Shown: in pieces, positions 8,311-16,170 of the stretch | How positions within the stretch are numbered: position 1 is the stretch's first letter | How the letters are laid out: each line of letters begins with the position of its first letter | Assembly (NCBI RefSeq): GCF_040253635.1 | Contig: NZ_JBEJGX010000003.1 | Span: forward strand, 7,527,501 to 7,591,500 | Direction of reading: 5' to 3' | Length of the DNA: 64,000 nucleotides | DNA from: Streptomyces sp. Edi2 | GTDB lineage: Bacteria; Actinomycetota; Actinomycetes; Streptomycetales; Streptomycetaceae | Made by a program: the position numbers and the translations under genes | The notes under the pieces: generated by a model | Told to the model about the DNA's origin: nothing | The model's input: the letters and a program-made list of their open reading frames with translations, nothing else | Databases searched by the model: none

Positions 8311-8402
8311 GGTGACCTCCCGGTTCGAGGCGGCCGGGGACAGTTGAGACCCGGCCGCGCCTGGCAGCCGGGTCTGCTGACGCGGCAGCGGTGTGGGCTC
8401 CC

Positions 8403-9185
8403 TTACGGTCGTGCCTGCGGGGGCAGGGTGAGAATTTCGGCTCCGTTGTCGGTGATGGCGATGGTGTGCTCGCTGTGCGCGGTCCGGCAGCCCGTCGCGC
8501 TGCGCAGCGTCCAACCGTCGGCGTCGGTGACGAGTGTGGCGGTGTCGGCCATGACCCAGGGCTCCAGGGCGAGCAGCAGTCCGGGGCGCAGCTTGTATCC
8601 GCGGCCGGGCCGTCCGGTGTTCGCGATGTGTGGGTCCTGGTGCATGGTCGAGCCGATGCCGTGGCCTCCGAACTCGGTGTTGATCGGGTAGCCCGCCTCG
8701 CTGAGGACCGTGCCGATGGCGTGGGAGAGGTCGCCGATGCGCGCCCCGGGCTTGGCGGCGGCGATGCCGGCGGCGAGTGCACGTTCGGTCGTATCGATCA
8801 TCGCGACGCTCTTCGCCGGCCTGGCCTTGCCTACCAGAAAGCTGATCGCGGCGTCCGCGGCCACCCCGCCCCTGGATACGGCGAGGTCGAGAGTCAGCAG
8901 ATCCCCGTCCGCCAGCGTGTAGTTGTGAGGCCGCCCATGGAGCACTCCGTCGTTGACGGCCGTGCAGATGTAGTGCCCGAACGGGCCGCGCCCGAAGGAA
9001 GGCGCGTAGTCGACGTAGCAGGACTGTGCTCCCGCCTCGGTGATCATTTCCTTGGCCCACTGGTCGATGTCCAGCAGATTCGTCCCGATCGTGCTGCGCT
9101 GCTTCAGCGTGTGCAGGATGTCTCCGACCAGGGCGCCGGTGCCCCTCGCCTGCTCAAGCCGCGCGGAGTTCAGGATCTCAATCAT
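8403..9185 (-). CDS. map: Type I methionine aminopeptidase (accessory copy)
   Basis: 260 aa from ATG 9185, chosen over an upstream in-frame start because GAGAGG lies 6 nt before it. The enzyme removes N-terminal Met from nascent proteins. All five metal ligands are present: Asp in LLTLDLAV, Asp in GVAADAAISF, His in GHGIGSTMHQ, Glu in LALEPWVM and Glu in AHSEHTIAI; the substrate-contacting His is in GHYICTAVNDGV. There is no N-terminal zinc-finger extension. Housekeeping map usually sits near ribosomal protein genes; here it is divergent from a small XRE regulator in an accessory region, so it is probably an extra, separately regulated copy. Confidence 0.9.
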   Translation of the reverse strand: MIEILNSARLEQARGTGALVGDILHTLKQRSTIGTNLLDIDQWAKEMITEAGAQSCYVDYAPSFGRGPFGHYICTAVNDGVLHGRPHNYTLADGDLLTLDLAVSRGGVAADAAISFLVGKARPAKSVAMIDTTERALAAGIAAAKPGARIGDLSHAIGTVLSEAGYPINTEFGGHGIGSTMHQDPHIANTGRPGRGYKLRPGLLLALEPWVMADTATLVTDADGWTLRSATGCRTAHSEHTIAITDNGAEILTLPPQARP

Positions 9186-9238
9186 GGGGGGCCTCTCGTG
9201 TACGTCCAATAACTATCCCGGTCTAACTGTACCGGTAT

Positions 9239-9244
9239 TAGAAT
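9239..9244 (+). promoter_or_regulatory. -10 element for a leaderless XRE regulator transcript
   Basis: TAGAAT ends 6 nt before the ATG at 9251, which would place transcription initiation at or next to the start codon. No ribosome binding site exists. This is the usual arrangement for leaderless Streptomyces regulators. Confidence 0.55.
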
Positions 9245-9250
9245 GGGGTC

Positions 9251-9556
9251 ATGGTCAGGTTGCCGCTCACCCCCGCCGAGGTAGAACGCGGACAGCGCCT
9301 TGGCGCCCTGCTCCGCCGAGCCCGGGGCTGCCGCTCGATGCTGGACGTGGCGCTCGCTTCGCACATCTCGCCGGAAACTCTGCGGAAGATCGAATCCGGC
9401 CGTGTGGCTACTCCCGCCTTCCCGACCATCGCAGCGATCGCCGACACCCTCGGCCTGTCTCTCGACGCCGTCTGGGCCGAGATCAGCCAGGCGGAGCGAA
9501 CCGTCGAGGATCAGTCGGTCTTGCCTGTCACACGGCACCCATCGCTGGTTTCGTAA
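9251..9556 (+). CDS. XRE-family helix-turn-helix regulator
   Basis: 101 aa. The HTH fills about residues 15-70 (GALLRRARGCRSMLDVALAS, ISPETLRKIESGR, TIAAIADTLGLSLDAVW). There is no sensor or effector domain. It starts 65 bp from the divergent aminopeptidase gene, so the spacer is short enough for one protein to control both directions. Inference: it represses the aminopeptidase and itself. Confidence 0.8.
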   Translation: MVRLPLTPAEVERGQRLGALLRRARGCRSMLDVALASHISPETLRKIESGRVATPAFPTIAAIADTLGLSLDAVWAEISQAERTVEDQSVLPVTRHPSLVS

Positions 9557-9629
9557 CGCCGCACTCCAAGACTCAGCGGTTCACTGACCGCGCTGTGCCG
9601 GTACTCCTGCGCGCACGCTGTTCACCTCT

Positions 9630-9913
9630 TCGACCAGCCTGAGCACCGCCTCGCGGACCTCGGCGGCTACACCGCCCCGGCCGCCTGCCGGCTCCGTCGC
9701 TTCCTGCCCGAAGGCCGACCAGATGCTGGACGGGTTGGTGCTTTCAGCACCCGCTACATGGACGCCGCCGTCAACTGGCTGTGCACGGACGGTTTCGACC
9801 TCCGCGACCAGGACCTCGTCTGCTTCTCCCTGTTCGCTGGACACCGCGTCAAATGCCCGGTCGCTGCCCGTTCCGGCTTCCCGGCCTGCCCGACAGGCTG
9901 CACCTTCGGGTGA
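9630..9913 (+). pseudogene. Probable Tn3-family transposase C-terminal remnant
   Basis: The plus frame ending at TGA 9911-9913 reads STRYMDAAVNWLCTDGFDLR followed by DQDLVCFSLFAGHRVK. This resembles the end of Tn3-like transposases, where a conserved block with LSP..HIN..GRYSF closes the protein. Key residues of that block are altered here and there is no start, so it is a decayed fragment. The match is by memory of the family and is not certain. Confidence 0.4.
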
Positions 9914-10123
9914 TACGGAGGCCGCAGATGAGGCGTAAAACCTAAATGTCACTCAAATGGGTTATCAGTGCGCATTGAGCTGCGGCGATGCGCGGGGATT
10001 CGTCAAGGTTGATGGCAACCTGGCACCAGCCGGGCCCCGCCTCCGGCGCTTGGCCGCTTGCGGCAGGCCAGAGCTCAGCACTCTCCGACGTATTACGGAC
10101 GGAGCCAGAGCCGGATCGCACAC

Positions 10124-10232
10124 ATGGCCGCAAGGCCGCAGCCAACCGCCAGGCGCATCGGGCTGGGACACGAACTGCGCCAGCTCCGCAAGGCGGCCGG
10201 TCTGACGACCGCTGAGGCAGAAGTAGTGGGCC
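10124..10232 (+). pseudogene. N-terminal stub of an XRE/DUF5753-type regulator
   Basis: From ATG 10124 the frame reads MAARPQPTARRIGLGHELRQ and then LRKAAGLTTAEAE, the standard opening of the large Streptomyces XRE family that carries a DUF5753 effector domain. After about 35 codons the similarity stops, just before the 3' end of the convergent hydrolase gene. Confidence 0.5.
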
Positions 10233-10286
10233 TGCACTTCGGCGAGAGCCGCGTTGGACGCCATCGCGAACCCCGGCCCGCTGAGC

Positions 10287-11513
10287 TCAGGCGTTTTCGG
10301 CCATGACGTCGTCCAGCCAGTCGTAGATACGGGCGAAGGCCAGGCGCTGGGCGCCGGCCTGGCAGTGCGCGTCCGCGCCCTGTCCGGCGGTGAATTCCAG
10401 CAGCGTCTTCGGGCAGGTCAGATGCTCGTGGAGCAGTTCGGGCTGGCCCTTGAAGAACACGTCGTCGGCGGCCGAGCAGACCAGGGTGGGGCAAGTGATC
10501 TTCTCGGCGATGCCGTCGCGCAGGTGATAGCCCAGCAAGGTGGCGAGGAGCTCGCGCGAGGTGTCGCCGCCCATGACGTACCTGCCCTGGTCGGCGACCC
10601 AGCGAGTCATGGGGCTGGCGGCCATGGCCGCCTCCACGGCGGCCTCGAATTCGGGGCTGTGGTCGGCGCGCAGCCGCTGTTCGGCCTCGGCGCGGTCGAG
10701 GGACAGGAAACGGGCGGCCAGGTCGCCCAGGTCGTAGACGCCGTCGAGGGCGATGACGGCGGCGAGACGGTGATCGAAGGCCGCGGCGCGCGGCGCGAGC
10801 AGGCCGCCCATGCTGTTGCCCAGCAGGGCGATCCGGCCGGGATCGGTTTCGGGGCGGGCCAGGACGTAGTCGAGGACCGGGCCGACCACGTTCTCCCAGT
10901 CGTGACGGAACAATAGGCCCTGGTGGTGGCGGGTGCCCGGCTGTCCGGGGCCGTCGAAGGACAGCACGTGGTAGCCGCGCTCGGCTGCCGCGGCGGCGGC
11001 GCCGAAGTGCATTTCCTCGGCCGTGCCGTCGAACCCGTTGAACATGACCACGGTCGGCCGGGCGGCGCCCGAGTCGTCGGCCCGGTACAGGTACCCCGGC
11101 AGCACGGTGTCCTCATAGGGGATCTCCACCGGCTCGATGACGGGAGTGAACAGCGCGGCGGCCTGGCGAAAGCACCTCACCGACGCGTCGTATGCGTGCC
11201 GGATACGCGGGTCTGCGGCGTCGCCGTGCAGGAAGAACTCGGCGTTTCGGTAGTAGTTCGACGCCCGCAGGAAGGCGTCCCGGGCGCTGACGCGGTGCCC
11301 GCCGGCCAGGGCCGTACGTCCCTCGTCGGCCACCCGGTCGGCGGTGGCGAGCCACTCGTCGTGCCAGCTGTCGTGGTCGCCGGCGGTGATCCGCTCCGTG
11401 GTCACCACGACCTCACCGAAGTCGGCGCCGCCGTAGGCGATGTGACCGAAGGACCGCAGCGTCTCGAACCAGAAATGTGAGTTGTGCGGGAAGAACAGGG
11501 GCTCCATCGACAC
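10287..11513 (-). CDS. Alpha/beta hydrolase, FrsA/2,6-dihydroxypseudooxynicotine-hydrolase-like
   Basis: 408 aa with a helical N-terminal cap region (about 1-130) and an alpha/beta hydrolase domain. The nucleophile elbow is LLGNSMGG with Ser234; the acid is in CSAADDVFF and the His in GADAHCQAG near 387. The N-terminal extension of about 130 residues and the strand VIEPVEIPYEDTVLPGYLY fit the acyl-hydrolase family that includes FrsA and 2,6-dihydropseudooxynicotine hydrolase. The substrate is unknown. It is divergent from a TetR gene across two palindromes, so repression by that protein is likely. No signal peptide. Confidence 0.82.
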   Translation of the reverse strand: MSMEPLFFPHNSHFWFETLRSFGHIAYGGADFGEVVVTTERITAGDHDSWHDEWLATADRVADEGRTALAGGHRVSARDAFLRASNYYRNAEFFLHGDAADPRIRHAYDASVRCFRQAAALFTPVIEPVEIPYEDTVLPGYLYRADDSGAARPTVVMFNGFDGTAEEMHFGAAAAAAERGYHVLSFDGPGQPGTRHHQGLLFRHDWENVVGPVLDYVLARPETDPGRIALLGNSMGGLLAPRAAAFDHRLAAVIALDGVYDLGDLAARFLSLDRAEAEQRLRADHSPEFEAAVEAAMAASPMTRWVADQGRYVMGGDTSRELLATLLGYHLRDGIAEKITCPTLVCSAADDVFFKGQPELLHEHLTCPKTLLEFTAGQGADAHCQAGAQRLAFARIYDWLDDVMAENA

Positions 11514-11517
11514 TCCT

Positions 11518-11539
11518 AAAGCAGTTGTCGGCTGCGTTT
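11518..11539. promoter_or_regulatory. Operator-like inverted repeat 1 (TetR site)
   Basis: AAAGCAG and CTGCGTTT face each other across a 7-bp centre, immediately upstream of the hydrolase start at 11513. It resembles the second, more perfect site at 11569-11589. Confidence 0.5.
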
Positions 11540-11568
11540 AGTGGGACTGTAGGGCCGTGGAAACGGCA

Positions 11569-11589
11569 AACGCAAGTCTCGACTGCGTT
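11569..11589. promoter_or_regulatory. Operator-like inverted repeat 2 (TetR site)
   Basis: AACGCA and TGCGTT form an exact 6-bp inverted repeat with a 9-bp centre, just upstream of the TetR start at 11602. Both sites share the CTGCGTT half, so one dimeric regulator probably controls both divergent genes. Confidence 0.55.
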
Positions 11590-11601
11590 AAGGTGAGGGG
11601 T

Positions 11602-12195
11602 ATGGAGAAGGAACGACAGCCGGCCCGCCGGCCCGGTGGCCGTGCTGCCCGCGTCCGCGCGGCAGTGCATCAGGCGGTCACCGACCTGGTCGGCGACCGC
11701 GGATACGGGAACTTCACCGTCGGCGATGTCGCCGCCCGCGCGTCCGTGGCCGATACGAGCATCTACCGCCGCTGGGGAACCCTGGAAGCCCTCCTCTCGG
11801 ACGTGGCCCTCACCCGGCTCGCCGCCACCCTCCCCGCCGCCGACACCGGCAGCCTGGAAGGCGATCTGCGCAGCTACGCGGCCACCGCCGCCCACCACAT
11901 CGCCGGGCCGGACGGGATGGCGGTACTGCGCCTGGCCATCTCCCTGTCCCACGCCGGGCAGCCGGGCCTGCAGGCACGCGACGCGTTCCTCGCCGAGCGC
12001 ACCCGCCAGCTACAGGTCATGCTCGACCGGGCCCGCGACCGAGGCGAAAACCCGCCGGACGCCCTGGAGGTACTCGATCTCATCCTGTCCCCGATGTACC
12101 TGCGCGTCCTGCTCGGAGCGGGCCCGCTCACCCCCGCCTACCTCGACGAACTGGTCGACCGCCTGCTACGCCTGAGCGCCGTCACCGAAGGGTGA
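11602..12195 (+). CDS. TetR/AcrR-family repressor
   Basis: 197 aa from ATG 11602 (AGGTGAGGGG just upstream). HTH about residues 30-62: NFTVGDVAARASVADTSIYR then RWGTLEALL. The C-terminal two thirds is all-helical and matches the TetR_C-type ligand/dimer domain (LRLAISLSHAGQPGLQ, LDRARDRGENPP). Divergent from the alpha/beta hydrolase, so a hydrolase substrate or product may be the inducer. Confidence 0.88.
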   Translation: MEKERQPARRPGGRAARVRAAVHQAVTDLVGDRGYGNFTVGDVAARASVADTSIYRRWGTLEALLSDVALTRLAATLPAADTGSLEGDLRSYAATAAHHIAGPDGMAVLRLAISLSHAGQPGLQARDAFLAERTRQLQVMLDRARDRGENPPDALEVLDLILSPMYLRVLLGAGPLTPAYLDELVDRLLRLSAVTEG

Positions 12196-12236
12196 AACAG
12201 CGACGAAAAGCCACACAGTCCGTGAGACGCGTGAGG

Positions 12237-12270
12237 AACCCCCGTCGGCTGAAGTGGCTCCGGCGGGGTT
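12237..12270. terminator. Bidirectional terminator hairpin
   Basis: AACCCC pairs with GGGGTT across a loop that contains a further short GCC/GGC stem. It lies between the convergent TetR gene and the 3' end of the giant-protein operon. A closely similar hairpin sits at 39868-39897. Confidence 0.6.
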
Positions 12271-12463
12271 CGTTGTGCGAGGGGCTTGGGCTCTGCCCCT
12301 TCCTGCACGACCTGACCGGAACCGTCGGACACGCACAGCAGATCCTCACCGTCCGCCCCCTGCAAGCCGTTGGTAGGCCGTTCAGTCACCTGACGGCGGG
12401 AACCCGCCCGGCACAGTGGCTCGTACCGGGCGGGCGGGAGGCGGCGCGCACCGCGGGGGCGTG

Positions 12464-15400
12464 TCAGGTGAGCTGTGCGGCCGTCGTCGTGGCACAGTCC
12501 TTGAGCGCGTCCCAGATGCCCTCGCCCAGAGACTTGAAGAGCTCCTCCGGGTGGTTCTGGAGCCAGGAGACGATGTCGTCCCACTTGCCGATCGTGAACT
12601 GCTCGTCGAAGTGGAACTGGACCAGGTGCACGTCGAGCAGGTAGGCGTCGCAACTCGCCGTCAGGTGCAGCTTGACCCCGTTACCGTCGATGGTGAGGTC
12701 GAAGCCTCCCCCGGCATGGATGCCGACCAGCTTTCCGGCCGGAATCGGGATGCCACCGAGTACCACGCCTCGCGGAATGTCGACGTCGAAGTCCAGCTTG
12801 ACGTGGGCCGATGCCCGCAGTCCGGTGCTGTTGAGCGTGCAGCTCAGGTCGCTGTGGAGGATGTCCAGCAGATCCGCGGCCACGGTGAAGGCGAAGCCCT
12901 CGGTGCCGAGCTCGGCCTCGACCGCGACCCGCGAGAGCCCGAGGAGGTCGAGCCGGCCGGAGAGGTAGAAGATCTTCGCCGGGAGCCGCCCGTTCCGGAT
13001 GCCCCGGGTGTCGAGGAGGTACTGGGGACCCTTGGTTCCGCTCGCGTCAGAGAGGGTGAAGACGTCGGCCAGCTTCAGCGGTTGGGCGATGTTGCTGTAC
13101 GCGTAGAGGCCGTCGTCGCTGACGTTGACCTCGAAGCGCCAGTTGTTGCCGAAGAAGTCGATGTCGCCCTTGGCGTAGAAGCCCTGCTTCCATTCCTCGT
13201 GGGTCACCGGGTTGGTCCAGGCGCCGGTCGCGGTGACCACGCAGATCGCCAGCTTGTGGAGCACGATCTGCTTCAGGAAGGCGAGCCAGTCCGGCGGGTT
13301 GGCAAGGACGGTGAGCATGTCCCAGATCGAGATGCCCTTGTCCTTGTGGACGGTCCCCAGGTCGAAGCGGAAGACGGTGACGAAGGGCTCCGGGTTGAAC
13401 CCGCCCTCGATGTCGAGGTCCAGGGTGGCCTCGCCGATGACCACCGAACCGCCCGCGCCCAGGGTGAGGCCGGTTTCCGGCCCGTAACCGATCTGCAGGT
13501 AGAAGTAGTGGACGTCGAAGCCCTCGACGCCGAAGGCGTTCCTCCACGTGGGGCGGTCGTCGGACGGGGGCGGGCCGGAGAGCCCGGCGAGGCGGCTCGC
13601 GGTGTCGCGCACCAGGTTGTCGGTGGTCTCGCTCGCCTGGTGGGGCGTGGCGTCGTGGAGGAGGTGGCCGTCGGCGCCGGGTACCGGGTCGGCGGTGAGC
13701 AGGGTGTGTCCGGGGGCCCGGAGGGCGTAGGCCAGCTGGTGCGGCGCGGGCCGTCCGGCGGTCTCTTCCGCCTCGGCGCCGGCGGCGGGCTTGAGCACCA
13801 GGAAGAGGTGGAACTCGGTGCCCTTGAGAGCGCCTCCCGCGACGAACTGGAGCTTGGTCGCGGGGGCGGACCCGACGGCCGGGACGGTGAAGATCCAGGA
13901 GGTCTGGAGGGACACTTCCCGCTTCGCCGGGCGGAACGCGAGGGTGAGGCCGCCGAAGCCTTCCTTGGTCTTCTGCTCGGCGATGGACGCGGTGAACTCG
14001 GAATCCTGGACCGGGGTGGTGAGACGGGCCGTCAGATGGATGCCGCCGGCGTCCTTGAACAGCTCGTTCAAGGGCGCCAGCGGGCCGGTCAGCCCCAGTT
14101 CGGTGAAGAACGTGAGGCCCTTGTCCAGCGTGGCGGGGAGGGTGTCCGGCGGGTTGGCCCCGGCATCGACGGTGACCCCGTCGGCCGAGCTGACGGCAAG
14201 CCCGGACTTGGCGAAGGTGATGCCGTCGAGGAAGCCGAGCGCCGGTGCCCAGTCCGAGACCTTGCCCGGCGACCACACCCAGTCCTGCTGCCATAACGCG
14301 GCGGCGAAGAGGGTGCCTCCCTCCGCCTTCTTGGCGGCCTTGCCGAAGAACGTCAGCTGCGCCCCGTCGAACGTCGCCGTGGTGCTGACCGCCAGTTCGT
14401 AGCTCTTCCCCGCGGCCGGCTGCCCCGACAGCGCGCTCCCCAGGCGTACGGTCACGGCCGGGTGGAGGAGGCGGACCTGCGGCAGGCCGTCGGGCAGGGG
14501 CACATCGGCCTGACAGGCGAGGGACTTCAGGAGTGCGGTCAGGTCGACGTCGGGGAAGGCCCCATCGAGCTCGAAGGCACCGGGGAGCGTCCATTCGGCG
14601 GCGAACTTCATGACGGAGCCGTTGCCGCCGCCCTCGGCGGGGCCGAGCTCGGCCTTGGCCGACAGCGTGCCGGTGGTCCGCGAGCCGCCGTTCCCGGCAC
14701 CGGCTGCGCCGTCCGGCTGCTGCACGACGTCACCGCCGGTGCCCTCGTTGCCGGTGCGTGCCAGCTTCAGGCCGGCTTCGGTGAGGCCGATACGGGCGGC
14801 GCCGACATCGATGTGCCACTCGGAGGTGACGGACGCGTCGACCTCGTACGCGCCCTTCTTGGGCGTAGCGGTGCCGGAGAACTTCTTCAGCTTCAGCTCG
14901 GGGGCGCCGGTGAGGTCGGCGTGCGGCAGGAAGTGGCGGAGTACGTCGCGCAGTTCGGCGGGAGTGCTCTCGTCGAGGCTGAGGCGGAACGTGCCGGGCG
15001 GTACCTCCGCCGTTGCGTGGAGACTGACGTCGCCGGCGACGGTGAAGTCGCCGTGGCCGGTGACCTTCGCCGCGCGGGACTTCTGGAGCGGTTTCGTCAC
15101 GGTCAGGGTGGCGCCGACGCCGGTCAGGGCGAGGTCGTCGCCCACGATCGGCCAGGTGGTGCCGGGCATGGTCTCGACGGTCGCGGTGACCTGGGTCAGC
15201 GCTGCCGGCAGCCCGCCCTTGCCGAACGCTGCGGGGTCGATGGTGGCGGTGATCCCGGTGAGGCGGACCGAGTCGCCGAGCGCGAAGCCCTCCTGGTCGA
15301 CGAGCTGGTGGACCGCGGGGCCGGTGCCCTTCCACGCGGCGAGGTCGCCCGGGGCGAGCTGCCCGGGTAGCCGGTCGGCGCTGAGGATGAGCGCACCGCC

Positions 15401-16162
15401 GCCGGAGGGCAGCGGGGTGCTGATCGTCGTCCCGGCCGCCTGCCCCAGAACCAGGTCCGCGGCCAGCCGCAGACCGTAGGTGACCGGGGAGCCGTTCGCC
15501 CCCTCTCCGCGCGATCCGGCCCACAGGGAGAAGGAGGCGGAGAACTCCCCGTTCGGCTGGGGCGTCGAGCGCAGGGCGATGTCGGTGCGGACCTCGCTGT
15601 CCGGGCCCTTGACGGGACGCCGTACAACCGGTCCGGTCAGCGACAGGGTTCCGGGCCGGGGCCGGAGCAGCGCGGCGAGGGCGCCGAGTTGCCCGGGGTC
15701 GGTGACTTCCGGGGCGTGGAAGGTGAGGCCGGGGTCCAGTGCCGGGTACCCGTCGCGGGCGGGCCGGGCCACCGAGGTCAGCAGCAGCGCGGGTGGTGTG
15801 GGGTAGGCGAGGGTGGCCAGGTCGGTGCCGTCGGTGGCGGGGAAGGAGGTGGCGAAGGTCCAGCCCGTGGGCAGGACGAGCGGGACGTAGAGGGTGGGTT
15901 CGTGGTCGACGGGGTCGAGGCCGAATGCGATCCCGTGGACCGGCTGGTCGGTGAGGCCGAGGCCGGTGACGGTGAGCGTGCCGTGCACGATCACGCTGTC
16001 CTCGCGGTCCTCGCGCTGCAGGTCGGTGACGGTGAGCGTGCCGTCGAGCCAGGTGCCGATGAGTGCGACGGCGGGCCCGGTTCCGAGGTCGGCGGCGGGG
16101 AGCGTGAGGGTGCTGTCCTGAGTGTGCCGGGTGATCAGGGCCCGGAGTTCTTCGAGCGTCAT
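12464..16162 (-). CDS. Giant beta-rich protein, DUF6603-like (1232 aa)
   Basis: No signal peptide, no membrane segment and no catalytic motif visible. The sequence is a long run of alternating polar/hydrophobic beta strands with many LTVTG, LTGITATID, LTLTGVGATLTVTK-like units. These suggest repeated beta sandwiches or a repeating groove. A C-terminal part (about 880-1200) is less repetitive and contains YFYLQIGYGPETGLTLGAGG, FRFDLGTVHKDKGISIWDML, and a C-terminal helical tail. I associate this type with the very large DUF6603 proteins but could not verify this. The ATG is 8 nt after the stop of the 582-aa gene, with no Shine-Dalgarno sequence, so it probably depends on coupling. Last gene of the array. 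Confidence 0.6.
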   Translation of the reverse strand: MTLEELRALITRHTQDSTLTLPAADLGTGPAVALIGTWLDGTLTVTDLQREDREDSVIVHGTLTVTGLGLTDQPVHGIAFGLDPVDHEPTLYVPLVLPTGWTFATSFPATDGTDLATLAYPTPPALLLTSVARPARDGYPALDPGLTFHAPEVTDPGQLGALAALLRPRPGTLSLTGPVVRRPVKGPDSEVRTDIALRSTPQPNGEFSASFSLWAGSRGEGANGSPVTYGLRLAADLVLGQAAGTTISTPLPSGGGALILSADRLPGQLAPGDLAAWKGTGPAVHQLVDQEGFALGDSVRLTGITATIDPAAFGKGGLPAALTQVTATVETMPGTTWPIVGDDLALTGVGATLTVTKPLQKSRAAKVTGHGDFTVAGDVSLHATAEVPPGTFRLSLDESTPAELRDVLRHFLPHADLTGAPELKLKKFSGTATPKKGAYEVDASVTSEWHIDVGAARIGLTEAGLKLARTGNEGTGGDVVQQPDGAAGAGNGGSRTTGTLSAKAELGPAEGGGNGSVMKFAAEWTLPGAFELDGAFPDVDLTALLKSLACQADVPLPDGLPQVRLLHPAVTVRLGSALSGQPAAGKSYELAVSTTATFDGAQLTFFGKAAKKAEGGTLFAAALWQQDWVWSPGKVSDWAPALGFLDGITFAKSGLAVSSADGVTVDAGANPPDTLPATLDKGLTFFTELGLTGPLAPLNELFKDAGGIHLTARLTTPVQDSEFTASIAEQKTKEGFGGLTLAFRPAKREVSLQTSWIFTVPAVGSAPATKLQFVAGGALKGTEFHLFLVLKPAAGAEAEETAGRPAPHQLAYALRAPGHTLLTADPVPGADGHLLHDATPHQASETTDNLVRDTASRLAGLSGPPPSDDRPTWRNAFGVEGFDVHYFYLQIGYGPETGLTLGAGGSVVIGEATLDLDIEGGFNPEPFVTVFRFDLGTVHKDKGISIWDMLTVLANPPDWLAFLKQIVLHKLAICVVTATGAWTNPVTHEEWKQGFYAKGDIDFFGNNWRFEVNVSDDGLYAYSNIAQPLKLADVFTLSDASGTKGPQYLLDTRGIRNGRLPAKIFYLSGRLDLLGLSRVAVEAELGTEGFAFTVAADLLDILHSDLSCTLNSTGLRASAHVKLDFDVDIPRGVVLGGIPIPAGKLVGIHAGGGFDLTIDGNGVKLHLTASCDAYLLDVHLVQFHFDEQFTIGKWDDIVSWLQNHPEELFKSLGEGIWDALKDCATTTAAQLT

Positions 16163-16170
16163 GGATGAGT

